NCBI GenBank assembly: GCA_964568975.1
Contig: CAZMSO010000001.1
Span: 62,001-126,000 of the forward strand
DNA from: CAZADA01 sp964568975
Lineage (GTDB): Bacteria > Pseudomonadota > Alphaproteobacteria > Caulobacterales > Maricaulaceae
DNA length: 64,000 nucleotides
Direction: 5' to 3'
The notes below the pieces were generated by a model. That model did no database searches. It worked only from the letters and a program-made list of their open reading frames with translations, and was not told the origin of the DNA. The stretch's first letter is position 1, and each line of letters opens with the position of its first letter. Of this stretch, positions 63,731-64,000 are shown in pieces. Both the position numbers and the translations under genes were made by a program.

Positions 63731-64000
63731 ATGCACATCGACACAGCGCGCGCAGCGCGAGATCAGGCGGCGACCGGGCCGGACGTTCTGATCATTGATG
63801 ACCATCCGATGGTGGGCGAGGCCCTTGGCCTGGCCATAGAGTTGGCTGCGCCGGCGGCGCGGATCCGCACCGTTGAGAGCTTTCACGACGCCCAAGCCGC
63901 GCTCTCGCGCACTGATGCGGATCTGATTTTATTGGATTTGGATTTGGGCGGCGGCGGCGATTGGTCGCCTTTGTTGACGTTACGGCGCGAGCGCCCGGCG
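63731..64000 (+). CDS. Response regulator, probably LuxR/NarL family (3' end outside window)
   Basis: The first 90 residues of a two-component response regulator are visible. The receiver domain starts at VLIIDDHPMVGEALGLAIEL with the acidic pair; LILLDLDLGGG holds the phosphorylated Asp. This sequence is the NarL/FixJ type, whose DNA-binding domain would be beyond the window. GGGAGG precedes the ATG. It is divergent from the porin and acsA. Regulators of this class (CrbR/ActR) control acs in other bacteria, so the same is plausible here. Confidence 0.85.
   Translation, partial: MHIDTARAARDQAATGPDVLIIDDHPMVGEALGLAIELAAPAARIRTVESFHDAQAALSRTDADLILLDLDLGGGGDWSPLLTLRRERPA

Overview
The window is a GC-rich chromosomal segment of an aerobic, probably aquatic alphaproteobacterium, perhaps of the Caulobacterales/Hyphomonadales kind. 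The signs are three TonB-dependent receptors, a TRAP transporter, a complete ccoNOQP-ccoGHIS cluster for a cbb3 oxidase, a haem-uptake locus and a DcaP-like porin. I see no tRNA, rRNA, phage, insertion sequence or CRISPR. Two runs of exactly 100 N (34153-34252 and 48905-49004) are assembly gaps, and both interrupt short tandem repeats.

Bases 1-16376 hold the most interesting system, a catabolic cluster that looks built for a sulfonated sugar of the sulfoquinovose type. On the + strand are a GabD-like aldehyde dehydrogenase (5' end cut off), a PfkB sugar kinase, a LacD/YihT-like class I aldolase, a fucose-isomerase-like protein, a GH31 glycosidase, a three-gene TRAP transporter and a SorAB sulfite dehydrogenase. 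A convergent TonB receptor follows, then an aldose 1-epimerase and a metallo-beta-lactamase/rhodanese sulfur-transfer enzyme. Isomerase, kinase, aldolase and aldehyde dehydrogenase are the four steps of a sulfo-EMP-type sulfoglycolysis, the epimerase could be the mutarotase, and SorAB would oxidise sulfite to sulfate. No carbon-sulfur lyase is visible. The GH31 enzyme lacks the sulfonate-binding residues I recall from YihQ, so the substrate remains an inference.

Bases 16477-31746 carry a DUF1501/DUF1800 secreted pair, an exported amidohydrolase, an RND efflux pump (adaptor plus pump), an acyl-CoA transferase with an unexplained C-terminal extension, a second TonB receptor and a GNAT acetyltransferase. 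Bases 31887-41893 hold a DoxX/NADH-dehydrogenase fusion with a 15-bp repeat array behind it, glpD, a Cys-rich membrane protein, a saccharopine-dehydrogenase-like reductase divergent from a TetR regulator, a nitronate monooxygenase-like protein and glpK.

Bases 42119-49510 are the haem locus: hmuSTUV on the - strand, divergent from a haem receptor and a downstream unknown gene whose NGSL repeat spans the second gap. A DUF2189 membrane protein follows. Bases 50585-59120 are the cbb3 oxidase genes on the - strand, including a 51-residue ccoS. The window ends with a small membrane protein, acsA with an extended N terminus, a DcaP-like porin, and the start of a divergent response regulator.
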